In this document: piece by piece, positions 10,333 to 20,894 of the stretch
How the letters are laid out: each line of letters opens with the position of its first letter
Position numbering within the stretch: the first letter of the stretch is position 1
Origin: Neisseriaceae bacterium
GTDB taxonomy: Bacteria; Pseudomonadota; Gammaproteobacteria; Burkholderiales; Neisseriaceae
Direction of reading: 5' to 3'
Assembly (NCBI GenBank): GCA_016864895.1
Contig: CP046107.1
Coordinates: 620,001-684,000, forward strand
DNA: 64,000 nucleotides
Position numbers and translations under genes: made by a program
The notes under the pieces: generated by a model
The model's input: the letters and a program-made list of their open reading frames with translations, nothing else
What the model was told of the DNA's origin: nothing
Database searches by the model: none

Positions 10333-11643
10333 TTACTTTCTTCGCAAAGCAGAACGGTTCATCAGATCTTCATACTGTTGACTTACTTGGTATGAACTCA
10401 ACTGAGCAGTAAAATCCATGGTCACCACCACTAAAATTAATAAAGAAGTACCCCCTAAGTACACAGGAATATTAAAGAACTGAATCAACAATTCTGGAAT
10501 TATACACACAAAAGTAATATATAAAGCACCGTAAAAAGTCAGCCTCAAAATAACTCTCTCTAAGTACTTAGAAGTCTGCTCTCCTGGTCTAATACCAGGA
10601 ATAATAGCCCCTCCCTTTTTCAAATTCTCTGCAATTTCCCTTGGACTATACATAATAGCCGTGTAAAAATAACTAAAGAAAAATATAGCTGTCGCAAAAA
10701 TAATTAAATAAACTGGCTGTCCCCTGGTAATCATCACGGAAAAAGTTTGTAAAAAACTCATCTCATTAAAAGATGTAATCCAGTTCATAGCCATTCCTAA
10801 AAATGCTAAAATACTGGAGGCAAAAATAGGCGGAATAACACCTGCCATATTCAGTTTAAATGGCACATGCGAACTTTGCCCACCAGCCATAAAACGTGTA
10901 GTGACTTGTCGCTTAGCATAGTGAATGGGGATCTTCCTTTGTCCACTCTCTACCAGAACAACAAAATATATTAAGGCCAAGGCTCCTGAAAAAATCATTA
11001 CCCCAACAAACATATTCATAGAACCATTTCTAATCATATCCAGAATTTGATAAATACCTGTTGGAATCGAAGCTGCTATACCAGCGCAAATTATAATTGA
11101 AATACCGTTGCCAATACCTCTTTCTGTTATCTGTTCACCAAGCCACATTAAAAACATAGTACCTGTTACCAAACAAACAACTGTAGACAAATAAAATTCA
11201 TAAGATCCGATGATAACAACACCAGGTTGAGATAACAATAACTTTGCCATTCCTAATGACTGGAAAACAGCTAATACAATTGTCCCAATACGCGTATATT
11301 TGGTAATAACTCTTCTTCCAGCTTCCCCCTCTTTCTTTAATGCTTTCAAAGAGGGGATAATTTCTCCGGCTAACTGCATCACAATAGATGAAGAAATATA
11401 AGGCATAATACCAATTGCAAAAATGGAAAATCGTTGTAATGCACCACCTGAAAACAAATTCAACATACCTAATAAACCATTACTAGACTGTTGCACCATA
11501 TTACTCATCGCTACAGGATCAACACCAGGGACAGGTATATGCGCACCCAAACGATACACAAATAAAGCACCCAAAACAAACATAATCCGATTCATTAAAT
11601 CGGATGAAACATTTGTTTTACTTAATTTTTGAGAACTTGCCAC
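10333..11643 (-). CDS. secY: Protein translocase subunit SecY
   Basis: SecY is the ten-span channel of the SecYEG translocon in the inner membrane. The 436-residue protein has the expected chain of hydrophobic segments, the N-terminal signature GVDPVAMSNM...GLLGMLNLFSGGALQ with the plug region, and the cytosolic loops RQVTTRFMAGGQSSHVPFKL and GIRPGEQTSKYLERVI that contact SecA and the ribosome. It lies in the conserved rplO-secY-infA order. SecE is encoded at 37868-38374. Confidence 0.98.
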   Translation of the reverse strand: MASSQKLSKTNVSSDLMNRIMFVLGALFVYRLGAHIPVPGVDPVAMSNMVQQSSNGLLGMLNLFSGGALQRFSIFAIGIMPYISSSIVMQLAGEIIPSLKALKKEGEAGRRVITKYTRIGTIVLAVFQSLGMAKLLLSQPGVVIIGSYEFYLSTVVCLVTGTMFLMWLGEQITERGIGNGISIIICAGIAASIPTGIYQILDMIRNGSMNMFVGVMIFSGALALIYFVVLVESGQRKIPIHYAKRQVTTRFMAGGQSSHVPFKLNMAGVIPPIFASSILAFLGMAMNWITSFNEMSFLQTFSVMITRGQPVYLIIFATAIFFFSYFYTAIMYSPREIAENLKKGGAIIPGIRPGEQTSKYLERVILRLTFYGALYITFVCIIPELLIQFFNIPVYLGGTSLLILVVVTMDFTAQLSSYQVSQQYEDLMNRSALRRK

Positions 11644-11659
11644 TTATTTTCCCTTTAAA

Positions 11660-12091
11660 TTATTCTATTTTTCCACCAGCTTCTTCCAACATTTTCTTAG
11701 CACCTGCAGTCACTCTTAATCCTCTAACCACGAGTGCTTTAGAAATCGAACCTGTACCTATAACCTTAACATTCTGACTAATGCTTGGAATAAGTTTGGC
11801 TTGCTTCAAGGTCAAAATATCAATGTCTGTAACAGGTAATTGTTGCAACTGTGTTAAAGTTACCTGTGCATTATATCTATTAGTAAGAGATCTAAAGCCT
11901 CTTTTAGGTAAACGACGCTGAATAGGCATTTGCCCACCTTCAAATCCAACTTTATGATAGCCACCCGCACGACTCTTTTGACCTTTGTGTCCACGTCCAC
12001 AAGTCTTACCTAAGCCACAACCAATACCTCGACCAACTCTCTTAGCCACTTTTTTAGAACCTTCTTTAGGTTGGATAGTATTTAAATACAT
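11660..12091 (-). CDS. rplO: 50S ribosomal protein L15
   Basis: L15 is a late-assembling 50S protein linking 23S rRNA domains. The 143-residue protein has the glycine/arginine-rich N-terminal arm KRVGRGIGCGLGKTCGRGHK and the C-terminal globular domain ending GAKKMLEEAGGKIE. It starts 4 bases after the rpmD stop. Confidence 0.98.
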   Translation of the reverse strand: MYLNTIQPKEGSKKVAKRVGRGIGCGLGKTCGRGHKGQKSRAGGYHKVGFEGGQMPIQRRLPKRGFRSLTNRYNAQVTLTQLQQLPVTDIDILTLKQAKLIPSISQNVKVIGTGSISKALVVRGLRVTAGAKKMLEEAGGKIE

Positions 12092-12095
12092 TTTA

Positions 12096-12530
12096 TCACT
12101 CCACTTTAAGTAGATAACTAATCTTATTAATCATACCTCTATTTTCAGGCGTATCTAAAACTTCTACTGTATGTTCACGACGACGCAACCCCAATCCCCT
12201 TGCACAAGCTCTGTGTGATTGACGACAACCAATCAGACTCTTCTCTAAAGTAACCTTTATTGTTCCTGGAGATTGTTTAGTTTTGTTTACCCCTTTATTT
12301 TTATCACCTGTCACCCTATTAGCAGACGAAGTCTTACTTGATACCATTTTTGGCTCAACTACTTCAGAAACATTTTCCTTATTAAAAGAAGTTTCCTCCT
12401 GATCCGAGCTCGACGATTTAGTACTACTTATTTTTGTTTGAGCAACTTTATTGTCCGATGTGTTTTTTACAGATCCAGCCACTACTTCACTCGAATCTTG
12501 TGTTACTACCTCTAATTCTTTATCACTCAT
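12096..12530 (-). CDS. rpmD: 50S ribosomal protein L30 with long N-terminal extension
   Basis: Residues ~90-144 are a normal L30 ([20 protein letters not shown], then [20 protein letters not shown]), a small 50S protein next to L5 and 5S rRNA. Ordinary bacterial L30 is about 60 residues. Here an 88-residue low-complexity region rich in Ser, Thr, Lys, Glu and Asp precedes it. The ATG at 12530 overlaps the rpsE stop by 8 bases, the expected coupled position. No ATG, GTG or TTG lies just before the L30 core; the only internal ATG is codon 62. The extension therefore looks genuinely translated. Its role is unknown. Confidence 0.93.
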   Translation of the reverse strand: MSDKELEVVTQDSSEVVAGSVKNTSDNKVAQTKISSTKSSSSDQEETSFNKENVSEVVEPKMVSSKTSSANRVTGDKNKGVNKTKQSPGTIKVTLEKSLIGCRQSHRACARGLGLRRREHTVEVLDTPENRGMINKISYLLKVE

Positions 12531-13038
12531 AACTTATTCCCAAAATTTTTTCCACCGACAACCCTCTCTTTCGAGCAATTTCATCAGGTGTTTTAATTTT
12601 CATTAATCCATCTAAAGTGGCACGGACGATATTATAAGGGTTGGTAGATCCATGAATTTTAGCAGATACATTATGAACCCCCATAACATCAAATACTAAA
12701 CGCATTGCCCCCCCTGCCTTCACACCACTACCCTCTTTAGAAGGTTGTATAAAAACCTTGGTTGCCCCATGCTTACCAATTACTTGATGATGAATGGTTC
12801 TGTCATTTAAAGGAATATGAACCATGTTTTTTCTAGCTTGATCCATTGCTTTTTGAATTGCCAAAGGCACTTCCTTTGCTTTTCCTTTACCCATACCTAC
12901 TCGCCCATCACCATCACCTACCACAGCAAGAGCCGAAAAAGACATGATGCGCCCACCTTTTACAACTTTAGTGACACGGTTAACGGAAACCATTTTTTCC
13001 AATAAACCATCACCGCGATCTTCTACTTGTTTTGCCAT
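12523..13038 (-). CDS. rpsE: 30S ribosomal protein S5
   Basis: S5 helps decoding accuracy and lies where spectinomycin acts. The 171-residue protein contains the N-terminal double-stranded-RNA-binding-like fold with [20 protein letters not shown] and the ribosomal S5 C-domain with [20 protein letters not shown]. The spectinomycin loop (VKGGR) looks wild type. It is in standard order between rplR and rpmD. Confidence 0.98.
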   Translation of the reverse strand: MAKQVEDRGDGLLEKMVSVNRVTKVVKGGRIMSFSALAVVGDGDGRVGMGKGKAKEVPLAIQKAMDQARKNMVHIPLNDRTIHHQVIGKHGATKVFIQPSKEGSGVKAGGAMRLVFDVMGVHNVSAKIHGSTNPYNIVRATLDGLMKIKTPDEIARKRGLSVEKILGISYE

Positions 13039-13058
13039 TATTACTCCGTTTATCTTAA

Positions 13059-13412
13059 TTAACAGTTCAAGCCATTGGCTTTAGCTGCATCGGCTAAAGC
13101 TTTTACGCGACCATGATATTTATATCCAGACCTATCAAAGGCTACATCAACAATTCCTACAGATTTTGCACGCTCAGCAATTAATTTTCCGACCTCTGCT
13201 GCCACATCAGTAGTATTTCCAATCTTATACTTAGAACGCACTGCAGATTCCAAACTTGAAGCATAAGCCAAAACTTTCTCGTTATCCGCAGACAAAATTT
13301 GAGCATAAATATTGTTATTACTTCTATAGACTGTCAAACGGATGGAACGCGAATTCGCTATCTTAGCACGAGTTTTGCTTGCTCTGCGTATTCTCGATTG
13401 ATTTTTATTCAT
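13059..13412 (-). CDS. rplR: 50S ribosomal protein L18
   Basis: L18 binds 5S rRNA with L5 in the central protuberance. The 117-residue protein has the typical start [18 protein letters not shown], the [16 protein letters not shown] strand and the C-terminal [19 protein letters not shown] signature. Length and position are standard. Confidence 0.98.
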   Translation of the reverse strand: MNKNQSRIRRASKTRAKIANSRSIRLTVYRSNNNIYAQILSADNEKVLAYASSLESAVRSKYKIGNTTDVAAEVGKLIAERAKSVGIVDVAFDRSGYKYHGRVKALADAAKANGLNC

Positions 13413-13425
13413 TTTATTGCCTCAA

Positions 13426-13962
13426 TTATTTCTTAGTAGTTTCTTTAATGACAACATGTTCATCAGCATACCTAATTCCTTTACCTTTATAAGGCTCAGG
13501 AGGTCTGTACCCTCTCACTTCTGCTGCCACTTGACCTACTTTTTGTTTATCAAACCCTGAAATAATAATTTCAGTTTGAGATGGCGTCTCTGCAATAATA
13601 CCATCTGGCAATTGATATGCTACCGGGTGTGAGAAACCCAAAGAAAGATTCAAAACCTTACCCTGAGCCTGAGCACGATAACCCACACCAATTAACTGTA
13701 ACTTTTTTTGAAACCCTTCAGAGACACCATGCACCATATTGGCAACGATTGCCCTCAAAGTACCAGACATCGCACTTGATTCTTTAGATAAAGATTTAGC
13801 TTCAAATTTAATCTCACTATTGTCCACCACAACAGCAACTAAGTCAGGTTTAAACTTCTGCCTGAGCTCACCTTGCTTACCTTTTACAATAATTTCATTA
13901 TTGTTAATTTTTACATCAGTTCCTTCAGGAATACTAATCGGATTTTTTGCAATTCTAGACAT
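13426..13962 (-). CDS. rplF: 50S ribosomal protein L6
   Basis: L6 lies near the sarcin-ricin loop and factor-binding site. The 178-residue protein has two L6 repeats, beginning [14 protein letters not shown] and ending with the signature [20 protein letters not shown]. Length and position are standard. Confidence 0.98.
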   Translation of the reverse strand: MSRIAKNPISIPEGTDVKINNNEIIVKGKQGELRQKFKPDLVAVVVDNSEIKFEAKSLSKESSAMSGTLRAIVANMVHGVSEGFQKKLQLIGVGYRAQAQGKVLNLSLGFSHPVAYQLPDGIIAETPSQTEIIISGFDKQKVGQVAAEVRGYRPPEPYKGKGIRYADEHVVIKETTKK

Positions 13963-13977
13963 GATTAATTCCCTCCT

Positions 13978-14370
13978 CTAAGCAACGATACACAATAACT
14001 CGCCACCTATTTGATTAGCACGAGCTTTACGATCTGTCATCACACCTTTTGATGTACTGACAATAGCTACTCCCAAGCCATTCATCACACTCGGAATATC
14101 ATTAGCACCTTTATACACACGCAAACCCGGACGAGAAACCCGTTTAATCAATTCAATAACTGGTTTACCTGCATAGTATTTTAACTCAATCTCCAAAGTC
14201 GGTTTACTCTCATTATTTAACTTATAATCTTCAATATAACCCTCTTCCTTCAAAACCTTAGCAATAGAACATTTAAGTTTTGAAGATGGCATTATGACAA
14301 ACTCCTTACCTGCCACTTGCCCATTACGAATACGAGTCAACATATCAGAAATAGGATCATGCATACTCAT
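13978..14370 (-). CDS. rpsH: 30S ribosomal protein S8
   Basis: S8 is a primary 16S rRNA binder and, in E. coli, represses the spc operon by binding its mRNA near rplE. The 130-residue protein starts [18 protein letters not shown] and ends with [20 protein letters not shown], both family signatures. It follows rpsN by 15 bases. Confidence 0.98.
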   Translation of the reverse strand: MSMHDPISDMLTRIRNGQVAGKEFVIMPSSKLKCSIAKVLKEEGYIEDYKLNNESKPTLEIELKYYAGKPVIELIKRVSRPGLRVYKGANDIPSVMNGLGVAIVSTSKGVMTDRKARANQIGGELLCIVA

Positions 14371-14385
14371 TAATTAATCTCCTAC

Positions 14386-14691
14386 TTACCAACTAGATTT
14401 AATCACACCAGGAATTTCGCCCTTCATTGCAAGTTCGCGAACCTTAGTACGACCTAATCCAAATTTTCTAAAAGTACCACGTGGCCTGCCTGTTATCTCA
14501 CAACGACGTCTCTGACGTACAGGCATCGCATTACGTGGAATAGATTGAAATTTTAAACGCGCCTCAAATTTTTCTTCTGCTGTTGCATTCGGATCATTGA
14601 TAACCGCAATGATCGCAAGACGCTTTGATTTATACTTCTCAGCCAAACGTCGACGTTTTACATCTCTATAGATTAACGATTTTTTTGCCAT
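14386..14691 (-). CDS. rpsN: 30S ribosomal protein S14 (zinc-free type)
   Basis: S14 lies in the 30S head. The 101-residue protein is the long form without the CxxC zinc ribbon. It has the conserved C-terminal segment [19 protein letters not shown] and ends GVIKSSW. It starts 5 bases after rplE stops. Confidence 0.98.
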   Translation of the reverse strand: MAKKSLIYRDVKRRRLAEKYKSKRLAIIAVINDPNATAEEKFEARLKFQSIPRNAMPVRQRRRCEITGRPRGTFRKFGLGRTKVRELAMKGEIPGVIKSSW

Positions 14692-14696
14692 ATATC

Positions 14697-15248
14697 TTAA
14701 CTCTTAAAAGGAAAATTCATTAATGTTAACAACTCTCGTGCTTCTTCATCAGTTTTCGCCGTAGTGGTAATCGTTATATTCAAACCACGCAAAGTGTCTA
14801 TCTTATCATATTCAATTTCAGGAAATATGATTTGCTCTTTCACACCCATATTATAATTACCTCTTCCATCAAATGATTTAGGATTCAAACCTCTAAAATC
14901 ACGGATACGAGGCAAAGAAACAACAATTAATCTTTCTAAAAACTCGTACATTCGACGACGACGCAAAGTTACTTTACAACCGATGGGGTAGTCATCACGT
15001 ATCTTAAAACCAGCAATAGATTTTTTAGCTTTTGTCACAACAGGCTTTTGCCCTGAAATTCTTGCTAAGTCAGATAAAGCGAACTCCATAACCTTCTTAT
15101 CAGAAACTGCCTCACCCACACCCATATTTAAAGTGATTTTTTCAATACGAGGCACTTCCATAATAGACTTATAGCCCATTTTTTCCATCATTCGAGGAGC
15201 AATTTCTTCCACATACTGTTTTCTTAAACTAGACATATTCAACCCCAT
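14697..15248 (-). CDS. rplE: 50S ribosomal protein L5
   Basis: L5 binds 5S rRNA and contacts the P-site tRNA through the central protuberance. The protein contains the signature [20 protein letters not shown] and ends with [20 protein letters not shown]. The ATG at 15248 overlaps the rplX stop by one base (TAATG), giving 183 residues. A second ATG four codons later (15236) would give the more usual 179 and cannot be excluded. Confidence 0.97.
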   Translation of the reverse strand: MGLNMSSLRKQYVEEIAPRMMEKMGYKSIMEVPRIEKITLNMGVGEAVSDKKVMEFALSDLARISGQKPVVTKAKKSIAGFKIRDDYPIGCKVTLRRRRMYEFLERLIVVSLPRIRDFRGLNPKSFDGRGNYNMGVKEQIIFPEIEYDKIDTLRGLNITITTTAKTDEEARELLTLMNFPFKS

Positions 15249-15574
15249 TAAGTCCCAATCGTTTGTCCATCAGATTTATAAAAACGAACACGACGCACTT
15301 TATTATCTTCCCCTGTCACAACTTTAATTCCAACTCGATCTGCTTTCTTAGTCTTAAGATTTAAAATCGCAACATTAGAAATCGCTATCGGCATAGTTTT
15401 AACTATTACACCACCTTCTTTCCCTTTTGCAGGATTTGGTTTCGTATGGCGTTTAACAACATTTACACCTTCAACCATAACTTTACCATCAGTAACTTTC
15501 AAAACTTTACCCTGGCGTCCTTTATCTTTACCTGCAATTACTACAACTTGATCGCCTTTGTGAATTTTATTCAT
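15248..15574 (-). CDS. rplX: 50S ribosomal protein L24
   Basis: L24 is an early assembly initiator of the 50S subunit with a KOW motif. The 108-residue protein begins [20 protein letters not shown], with the KOW sequence in that stretch, and continues with [14 protein letters not shown]. It is coupled to rplE by a one-base stop/start overlap. Confidence 0.98.
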   Translation of the reverse strand: MNKIHKGDQVVVIAGKDKGRQGKVLKVTDGKVMVEGVNVVKRHTKPNPAKGKEGGVIVKTMPIAISNVAILNLKTKKADRVGIKVVTGEDNKVRRVRFYKSDGQTIGT

Positions 15575-15583
15575 ATGAACTCC

Positions 15584-15952
15584 TTAAATCACCTCTGGTG
15601 CCAATGAAACGATCTTCATAAATCGCTCCGAACGTAATTCACGTGTTACTGGTCCAAAAATACGAGTACCCAATGGCTCAAGTTTAGTATTCAATAACAC
15701 CGCAGCATTACGATCAAATTTAATCAAATTACCATCAGAACGACGTACACCCTTAGCAGTTCTAACAACCACTGCATTGTATACATCACCTTTTTTAACA
15801 CGGCCATGTGGTGCCGCATCTTTTACTGTAACTTTTATGACATCGCCAACTGTTGCGTAACGACGTTTTGAGCCACCCAACACCTTAATGCACATCACTT
15901 TACGTGCACCAGAATTATCAGCCACATCCAACATGGTTTGCATCTGAATCAT
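15584..15952 (-). CDS. rplN: 50S ribosomal protein L14
   Basis: L14 sits at the subunit interface and takes part in bridges B5 and B8. The 122-residue protein starts [20 protein letters not shown] and has the signature [20 protein letters not shown]. It is the first gene of an spc-like unit. It is separated from rpsQ by a 259-base gap that carries a candidate promoter and hairpin. Confidence 0.98.
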   Translation of the reverse strand: MIQMQTMLDVADNSGARKVMCIKVLGGSKRRYATVGDVIKVTVKDAAPHGRVKKGDVYNAVVVRTAKGVRRSDGNLIKFDRNAAVLLNTKLEPLGTRIFGPVTRELRSERFMKIVSLAPEVI

Positions 15953-16058
15953 GATGATTACCTTTACTTGCTTGCAATAATAAATTAACTCAACAATTCT
16001 AATACCAACTTAACTTACCATTATTAAAGGTCTTTTAATCAACACCAACCTTCAACAC

Positions 16059-16087
16059 CCCATACATTCCATCCACCAGTATGGGGT
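16059..16087 (-). promoter_or_regulatory. Leader hairpin upstream of rplN
   Basis: A perfect 8-bp inverted repeat, CCCCATAC/GTATGGGG, with a 13-nt loop lies about 107 bases before the rplN start. No T-tract follows on the minus strand, so it does not look like a terminator. It could be a structured mRNA leader or processing site for the spc genes. The structure is seen; the function is inferred. Confidence 0.4.
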
Positions 16088-16152
16088 TCCAATAAATCAG
16101 TCTTGGTTCCCGAAAAGGATATAGATTATCTATTTTTTAATTTTAAACAGGG

Positions 16153-16181
16153 ATTGTAACATGATTTATTAATTTCAACAA
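16153..16181 (-). promoter_or_regulatory. Candidate promoter of the rplN (spc) unit
   Basis: On the minus strand TTGTTG (16176-16181) is followed after 17 nt by TACAAT (16153-16158). This would start transcription near 16146 and give a leader of about 190 bases that contains the CCCCATAC hairpin. Neither box is perfect, but the spacing is ideal. Confidence 0.4.
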
Positions 16182-16211
16182 GCCCCGCCTAACACACTCA
16201 TCTAATTTTTA

Positions 16212-16472
16212 TTAAATAATTTTAGCTTTCTCAACTAACGAAGTAACAACCCAGGCTTTAGTTTTTGAAATAGGTTTATGCTCTGAAATACGCACAATAT
16301 CACCTTGTTTACACTCATTAGCCTCATCATGTGCATGAATTTTGCTTGTCTTACGAATAAACTTACCATACAAAGAATGTTTCACTTTTCGCTCAACAAA
16401 TACAGTAACCGTTTTATCCATCTTATCACTAACCACTTTACCAATTAGAGTACGTACATTTTTATTACTCAT
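16212..16472 (-). CDS. rpsQ: 30S ribosomal protein S17
   Basis: S17 is a primary 16S rRNA binder with an OB fold. The 86-residue protein contains [20 protein letters not shown] and the C-terminal [20 protein letters not shown] signature. Its ATG overlaps the rpmC stop in an ATGA arrangement. It is the last gene of the S10-type cluster before a 259-base gap. Confidence 0.98.
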   Translation of the reverse strand: MSNKNVRTLIGKVVSDKMDKTVTVFVERKVKHSLYGKFIRKTSKIHAHDEANECKQGDIVRISEHKPISKTKAWVVTSLVEKAKII

Positions 16473-16666
16473 ACTGCTTGTTCTCCTTTTTCAGTCAAAA
16501 TAGTCTTAATACGTGCAATATCACGTTTAATTTTTCTAACCTCACTGGTTTTAGCTAACTGACCGGACGATAGCTGCATCCTTAAACCAAAACTCACTTT
16601 GTTTAATTCCAAAAGTTCTTTTTTTAAATCTTCCAAACTTTTTTCTCTAAGTTCCATTATGCTCAT
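16469..16666 (-). CDS. rpmC: 50S ribosomal protein L29
   Basis: L29 lies at the peptide exit tunnel beside L23 and helps dock SRP and trigger factor. The protein is the usual two-helix hairpin, with [20 protein letters not shown] and the signature [19 protein letters not shown]. The ATG at 16666 has a GGGG stretch just upstream; a second ATG at 16657 would give a more typical 62-residue form. It overlaps rpsQ by 4 bases. Confidence 0.96.
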   Translation of the reverse strand: MSIMELREKSLEDLKKELLELNKVSFGLRMQLSSGQLAKTSEVRKIKRDIARIKTILTEKGEQAV

Positions 16667-16668
16667 TA

Positions 16669-17082
16669 TTACCCCATCCGTCTAGTCACAAAAACAGTTG
16701 AAATAGGTAGTTTAGCAGCTGCTAAAGCAAAAGCTTGGCGCGCTAAATCCTCGGATACTCCATCCATTTCATACAGTACTTTTCCAGGACGTATTTCAGA
16801 AACGAAATACTCAGGAGAACCTTTACCTCCTCCCATACGCACACCAATTGCTTTTTCTGTAATAGGCTTATCAGGAAAGACTCGAATCCAAATACGACCG
16901 CCACGTTTAATATGACGAGTCATCGCACGACGAGCTGCCTCAATTTGTCTTGCTGTCAAACGCCCCCTACCTGTAGCTTTTAAAGCAAAATCACCAAAAT
17001 TTATATCAACACCATTCGTAGCTATGCCTGTATTACGACCTTTATGATGTTTGCGAAACTTTACTCTATTTGGCTGCAGCAT
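16669..17082 (-). CDS. rplP: 50S ribosomal protein L16
   Basis: L16 organises the A-site tRNA region of the 50S subunit. The ATG at 17082 gives 137 residues beginning [17 protein letters not shown], exactly the family start. A GTG three codons upstream is less likely. The signature [20 protein letters not shown] and the loop with the hydroxylatable arginine ([15 protein letters not shown]) are present. It overlaps the rpsC 3' end by 17 bases. Confidence 0.97.
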   Translation of the reverse strand: MLQPNRVKFRKHHKGRNTGIATNGVDINFGDFALKATGRGRLTARQIEAARRAMTRHIKRGGRIWIRVFPDKPITEKAIGVRMGGGKGSPEYFVSEIRPGKVLYEMDGVSEDLARQAFALAAAKLPISTVFVTRRMG

Positions 17083-17770
17083 TTCTACCACCTGCCTTTC
17101 TTCTTCTATTTAATTGAGGTTTCTGATCAGAAATATGATCTGGAGAACCTATTTCCCCCTTATAAATCCAAATTTTAACACCGATAATTCCATAAGTAGT
17201 CAACGCTTCACTGGTAGCATAATCTACATCAGCACGCAAAGTATGCAGAGGAACCCTCCCCTCTCTATACCACTCACTTCTTGCGATATCGATTCCATTT
17301 AACCGACCTGAGCACATTATCTTAACCCCTTTAGCCCCTTGTTTTATCGCATTTTGCATTGCTCGACGCATCGCCCTTCTAAAAGCAACACGCTTTTCCA
17401 ACTGCTGAGCTATACCATCAGCAACTACCTGTGCATTCAATTCTGGTCTACGAATTTCTTCAATATTAACATGAACTGGAACACCTATTAATTTTTGTAA
17501 ATCATTTCTTAAACTTTCTATGCCCTCACCTTTTTTTCCAATAACAACACCAGGTCTAGCACTGTGAATTGTAATACGGGCAGACTTAGCTGGTCTTTCA
17601 ATAACAATTCTACCAACTGATGCACCTGACAATCTTTTATCTAAGTATTCCCTAACTTCTATATCTTGTTTCAAAATAACAGGAAATTCACTAGACTTAG
17701 CATACCACTTAGAAGACCAGTCTTTATTGACTGACAAGCGAAAACCCATCGGATTAATTTTTTGACCCAT
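17066..17770 (-). CDS. rpsC: 30S ribosomal protein S3
   Basis: S3 forms part of the mRNA entry tunnel and helicase centre with S4 and S5. The 234-residue protein starts [20 protein letters not shown], has the KH-2 domain ([20 protein letters not shown]) and the C-terminal domain with [20 protein letters not shown]. Length is standard. Confidence 0.98.
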   Translation of the reverse strand: MGQKINPMGFRLSVNKDWSSKWYAKSSEFPVILKQDIEVREYLDKRLSGASVGRIVIERPAKSARITIHSARPGVVIGKKGEGIESLRNDLQKLIGVPVHVNIEEIRRPELNAQVVADGIAQQLEKRVAFRRAMRRAMQNAIKQGAKGVKIMCSGRLNGIDIARSEWYREGRVPLHTLRADVDYATSEALTTYGIIGVKIWIYKGEIGSPDHISDQKPQLNRRRKAGGRNAAAK

Positions 17771-17781
17771 TCTGTTTCCCT

Positions 17782-18111
17782 TTAATCACTTAAAGTCACA
17801 TTGATGTGACAAGTTTGTTTTTCAATACGATTACCACGTCCTTTAGCTCTTGCATGAAATCTCTTTAAGCTCCCTGATTTATTAACAAAAACTTCACAAA
17901 CTTTAAGTGTGTCTATATCCGCACCTTCATTGTTCTCTGCGTTAGCAATCGCCGATAGCAAGACTTTCTTGACTAAATCAGACCCTTTTTTAGGACTGAA
18001 AGTCAAAATATTTAATGCCTCTTCTACTTTTTTACCACGGATCATATCTACAACTAATCTTGCTTTTTGTGCAGATATCCTCGCGTTTTGATGATTTGCC
18101 GTAGCTCTCAT
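17782..18111 (-). CDS. rplV: 50S ribosomal protein L22
   Basis: L22 lines the peptide exit tunnel with a long beta-hairpin. The 109-residue protein starts [20 protein letters not shown] and contains the hairpin region [20 protein letters not shown]. No deletion typical of macrolide-resistant L22 is seen in the hairpin. Confidence 0.98.
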   Translation of the reverse strand: MRATANHQNARISAQKARLVVDMIRGKKVEEALNILTFSPKKGSDLVKKVLLSAIANAENNEGADIDTLKVCEVFVNKSGSLKRFHARAKGRGNRIEKQTCHINVTLSD

Positions 18112-18123
18112 ATATACCTCTTA

Positions 18124-18399
18124 CTATTTCTTAGCTTTTTTATCAGCCAAATGACCTTTAAAGGTACGCGTTAACGAAAATTCACCCAATTTATGCCCGA
18201 CCATATTATCACTAATATACACAGGAACATGGGTACGACCATTGTGTACTGCAATAGTCAAACCAATAAAATCAGGCAAGATGGTTGAACGACGTGACCA
18301 TGTTTTAATTGGTCTCTTATCATTAGTCTCACGAGCTGCATCTACTTTTTTTAAAAGATGTAGATCAACATAAGGACCTTTCTTTAATGAACGTGCCAT
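18124..18399 (-). CDS. rpsS: 30S ribosomal protein S19
   Basis: S19 lies in the 30S head with S13. The 91-residue protein starts [20 protein letters not shown] and has the signature [20 protein letters not shown]. Length and position between rplB and rplV are standard. Confidence 0.98.
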   Translation of the reverse strand: MARSLKKGPYVDLHLLKKVDAARETNDKRPIKTWSRRSTILPDFIGLTIAVHNGRTHVPVYISDNMVGHKLGEFSLTRTFKGHLADKKAKK

Positions 18400-18404
18400 A
18401 TTAA

Positions 18405-19241
18405 TTAACCTTTACTAGAATAACGACGACGTACAATCATACTGTCTGTACGTTTGTTAGAACGAGTACGATAACCTTTTGCTGGTGTACCCCATGGACT
18501 AACCGGTTCACGTGCTTCACCAGTCTTACCTTCACCACCACCATGAGGATGGTCAATCGGATTCATTGCCACACCTCGGACAGTAGGACGAACACCTCTC
18601 CAACGATTAGCACCCGCCTTACCTAATTTTTTCGCACTTTGTTCTTCATTTCCAACTTCACCTATAGTTGCTCTACAACTAATGTGAACCTTCCTAATTT
18701 CACCAGAACGCAAACGAATTTGCGCATAAATACCCTCTTTTGCTAATAAAATAGCAGAAGATCCAGCCGATCTTGCAAGCTGAGCCCCTTTACCCGGTTT
18801 TAATTCAATACAATGAATAGTAGTACCAACTGGTATATTTTGAATAGGTAGATTATTACCTACCTTAATAGGTGCCTTAGCTCCCGCCATCAATGTATCA
18901 CCAGCTTTAATCCCTCTTGGTGCAATAACATAACTTCTTTCACCATCTAAATAACAAACTAAAGCAATTAATGCACTACGATTAGGATCATACTCAATTC
19001 TTTCAACTTTAGCTTTGATACCATCCTTTGTATTTCTCTTAAAATCAATAATGCGATAGTTTTTCTTGTGTCCACCACCTTTATGACGAGTTGTAATATG
19101 TCCATTATTATTACGACCAGCATTACTTCTTTTTTTCTCTACTAAAGGTGCGTATGGTGCCCCTTTATGCAAGCCGTCTACCTTAATACGGATCATTCCA
19201 CGCTGACCAGCAGAAGTAGGTTTCATCTTTATAATAGCCAT
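18405..19241 (-). CDS. rplB: 50S ribosomal protein L2
   Basis: L2 is essential for subunit association and peptidyl-transferase activity. The 278-residue protein has the N-terminal [20 protein letters not shown] and the C-terminal signature [20 protein letters not shown], which contains the conserved histidine near the catalytic centre. It starts 10 bases after the rplW stop. Confidence 0.98.
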   Translation of the reverse strand: MAIIKMKPTSAGQRGMIRIKVDGLHKGAPYAPLVEKKRSNAGRNNNGHITTRHKGGGHKKNYRIIDFKRNTKDGIKAKVERIEYDPNRSALIALVCYLDGERSYVIAPRGIKAGDTLMAGAKAPIKVGNNLPIQNIPVGTTIHCIELKPGKGAQLARSAGSSAILLAKEGIYAQIRLRSGEIRKVHISCRATIGEVGNEEQSAKKLGKAGANRWRGVRPTVRGVAMNPIDHPHGGGEGKTGEAREPVSPWGTPAKGYRTRSNKRTDSMIVRRRYSSKG

Positions 19242-19251
19242 TTATTTCTCC

Positions 19252-19563
19252 CTATTCCACACTCTTAGAAGTTGTTGCTTCTACATCTAAATTTTGACCA
19301 GGAACAAGAGTTACATAAGCTTTTTTCACATCACTTCTTTTCCCTACATATCGCCCAAAACGCTTGTTTTTACCCATTTGATTGACAGTATTGACTGCCT
19401 TAACTTTAACCTCAAACATCAATTCAACAGCTGCCTTAATTTCACGCTTTGTTGCCGTGCGTCTTACTCTTAAAACAATTTGTTCTTTATTTTCAGTTAA
19501 ATCGTTACTTTTCTCAGAAACCACTGGAGCAACGATAATCTTCATTAAACGTTCTTGATTCAT
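19252..19563 (-). CDS. rplW: 50S ribosomal protein L23
   Basis: L23 is the docking site for trigger factor and SRP at the tunnel exit. The 103-residue protein contains the family segments [40 protein letters not shown] and the basic loop [20 protein letters not shown]. Its ATG overlaps the rplD stop by 4 bases. Confidence 0.98.
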   Translation of the reverse strand: MNQERLMKIIVAPVVSEKSNDLTENKEQIVLRVRRTATKREIKAAVELMFEVKVKAVNTVNQMGKNKRFGRYVGKRSDVKKAYVTLVPGQNLDVEATTSKSVE

Positions 19564-20180
19564 GCTAATTGCTCCTCTAGTTGTGTAACTGCTTCTTTAG
19601 TTAAAATCACCTTGTTGTAGTACAACAAACTATAGGGATCGATTCTTTGGGTTTCTAACACCAGGACATTAGCTAAATTTCTACTAGACAAATAAATATT
19701 CTCTGATAATTCATTGGTCAAAAACAAAGCTTTATCCAGACCCATATTCCTGACCTGCTCAGCAAAATCTTTAGTTTTTGGAGATTGAGCACTCAATTCA
19801 TCAATCACAAACAATCTTTCATCACGAACCAACTGAGATAAAATGGTTGCTATACCTGCACGGTACATTTTCTTATTTACCTTTTGAGTAAAATTCTCCC
19901 ATGGCTTGCTAGGAAACGCACGCCCACCTTTTCTCCAAACAGGAGATGCAGCAGAACCCGAACGAGCTCGACCTGTCCCCTTTTGCTTCCATGGTTTTCT
20001 ACTAGTGAATTTTACTTCCGCTCTCGACTTTTGAGCTCTGGTACCACTTCTTGCATTCGCCAAATATGCAGTCACTAATTGATGAACCAACGATTCATTA
20101 TATTCCCTAGCAAATAACATATCTGAAACAGTCACATTACCAGAGATATTACCTTTATCATCAATAATCTTAAGTTCCAT
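19560..20180 (-). CDS. rplD: 50S ribosomal protein L4
   Basis: L4 reaches into the exit tunnel; in E. coli it also represses its own S10 operon. The 206-residue protein has the tunnel loop [20 protein letters not shown], unmutated at the usual macrolide-resistance lysine. It overlaps rplC by one base (TAATG) and rplW by four. Confidence 0.97.
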   Translation of the reverse strand: MELKIIDDKGNISGNVTVSDMLFAREYNESLVHQLVTAYLANARSGTRAQKSRAEVKFTSRKPWKQKGTGRARSGSAASPVWRKGGRAFPSKPWENFTQKVNKKMYRAGIATILSQLVRDERLFVIDELSAQSPKTKDFAEQVRNMGLDKALFLTNELSENIYLSSRNLANVLVLETQRIDPYSLLYYNKVILTKEAVTQLEEQLA

Positions 20181-20824
20181 TAAATACCTCTCTTCACGCT
20201 AGGACGCACAATAACATCACTATTAACAGATCCTGGAATAGCACCTCTAATTAATAGCAATTGTCTCTGAACATCAACTCTAACAACTCTTAAATTCTGA
20301 GTTGTCACACGTCTTGAACCTAGATGTCCGGGCATCTTTTTGCCTTTAAACACACGCCCCGGATCCTGACACTGACCAATAGATCCTGGCGCACTATGCG
20401 AAAGTGAGTTACCATGAGACGCTCTCTGAGAGCTAAACTTATTTCTCTTGATATTACCCGCAAAACCCTTACCTTTACTAATGCCGGTAACATCAACTAA
20501 TTGACCCTCTTCAAAAATAGAAACATCAATATTCTTACCTAACTCTAACTGTGCTAATTGATCTTCATCTAAAAGAAACTCGATCAAGCCAGAACCAGCT
20601 TCAACGCCTACCTTGGCAAAATGACCTGCCTGTGCTTTATTAACACGATTTGCTTTTTTTCGACCAAAAGCTAACTGAACAGCACTATACCCATCAGTTT
20701 CTTTGGATTTTTTTTGAGTAACACAATTTGTCGGCACCTCAAGAACAGTCACAGGAATTGCCTCCCCCTGCTTACCAAAAATTCTTGTCATACCAACTTT
20801 ACGTCCTACTAGACCTAAAGCCAT
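20180..20824 (-). CDS. rplC: 50S ribosomal protein L3
   Basis: L3 is an assembly initiator whose loop approaches the peptidyl-transferase centre. The 214-residue protein starts [20 protein letters not shown] and has the signature [20 protein letters not shown]. The loop [20 protein letters not shown] contains the glutamine that PrmB methylates in relatives. It begins a new unit 259 bases after rpsJ. Confidence 0.98.
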   Translation of the reverse strand: MALGLVGRKVGMTRIFGKQGEAIPVTVLEVPTNCVTQKKSKETDGYSAVQLAFGRKKANRVNKAQAGHFAKVGVEAGSGLIEFLLDEDQLAQLELGKNIDVSIFEEGQLVDVTGISKGKGFAGNIKRNKFSSQRASHGNSLSHSAPGSIGQCQDPGRVFKGKKMPGHLGSRRVTTQNLRVVRVDVQRQLLLIRGAIPGSVNSDVIVRPSVKRGI

Positions 20825-20894
20825 AATAATACCTTTTAAAAAATTATTCTAATTAATCATTAGGCAATTACGATTGACTGCCCAAACTCAATAA

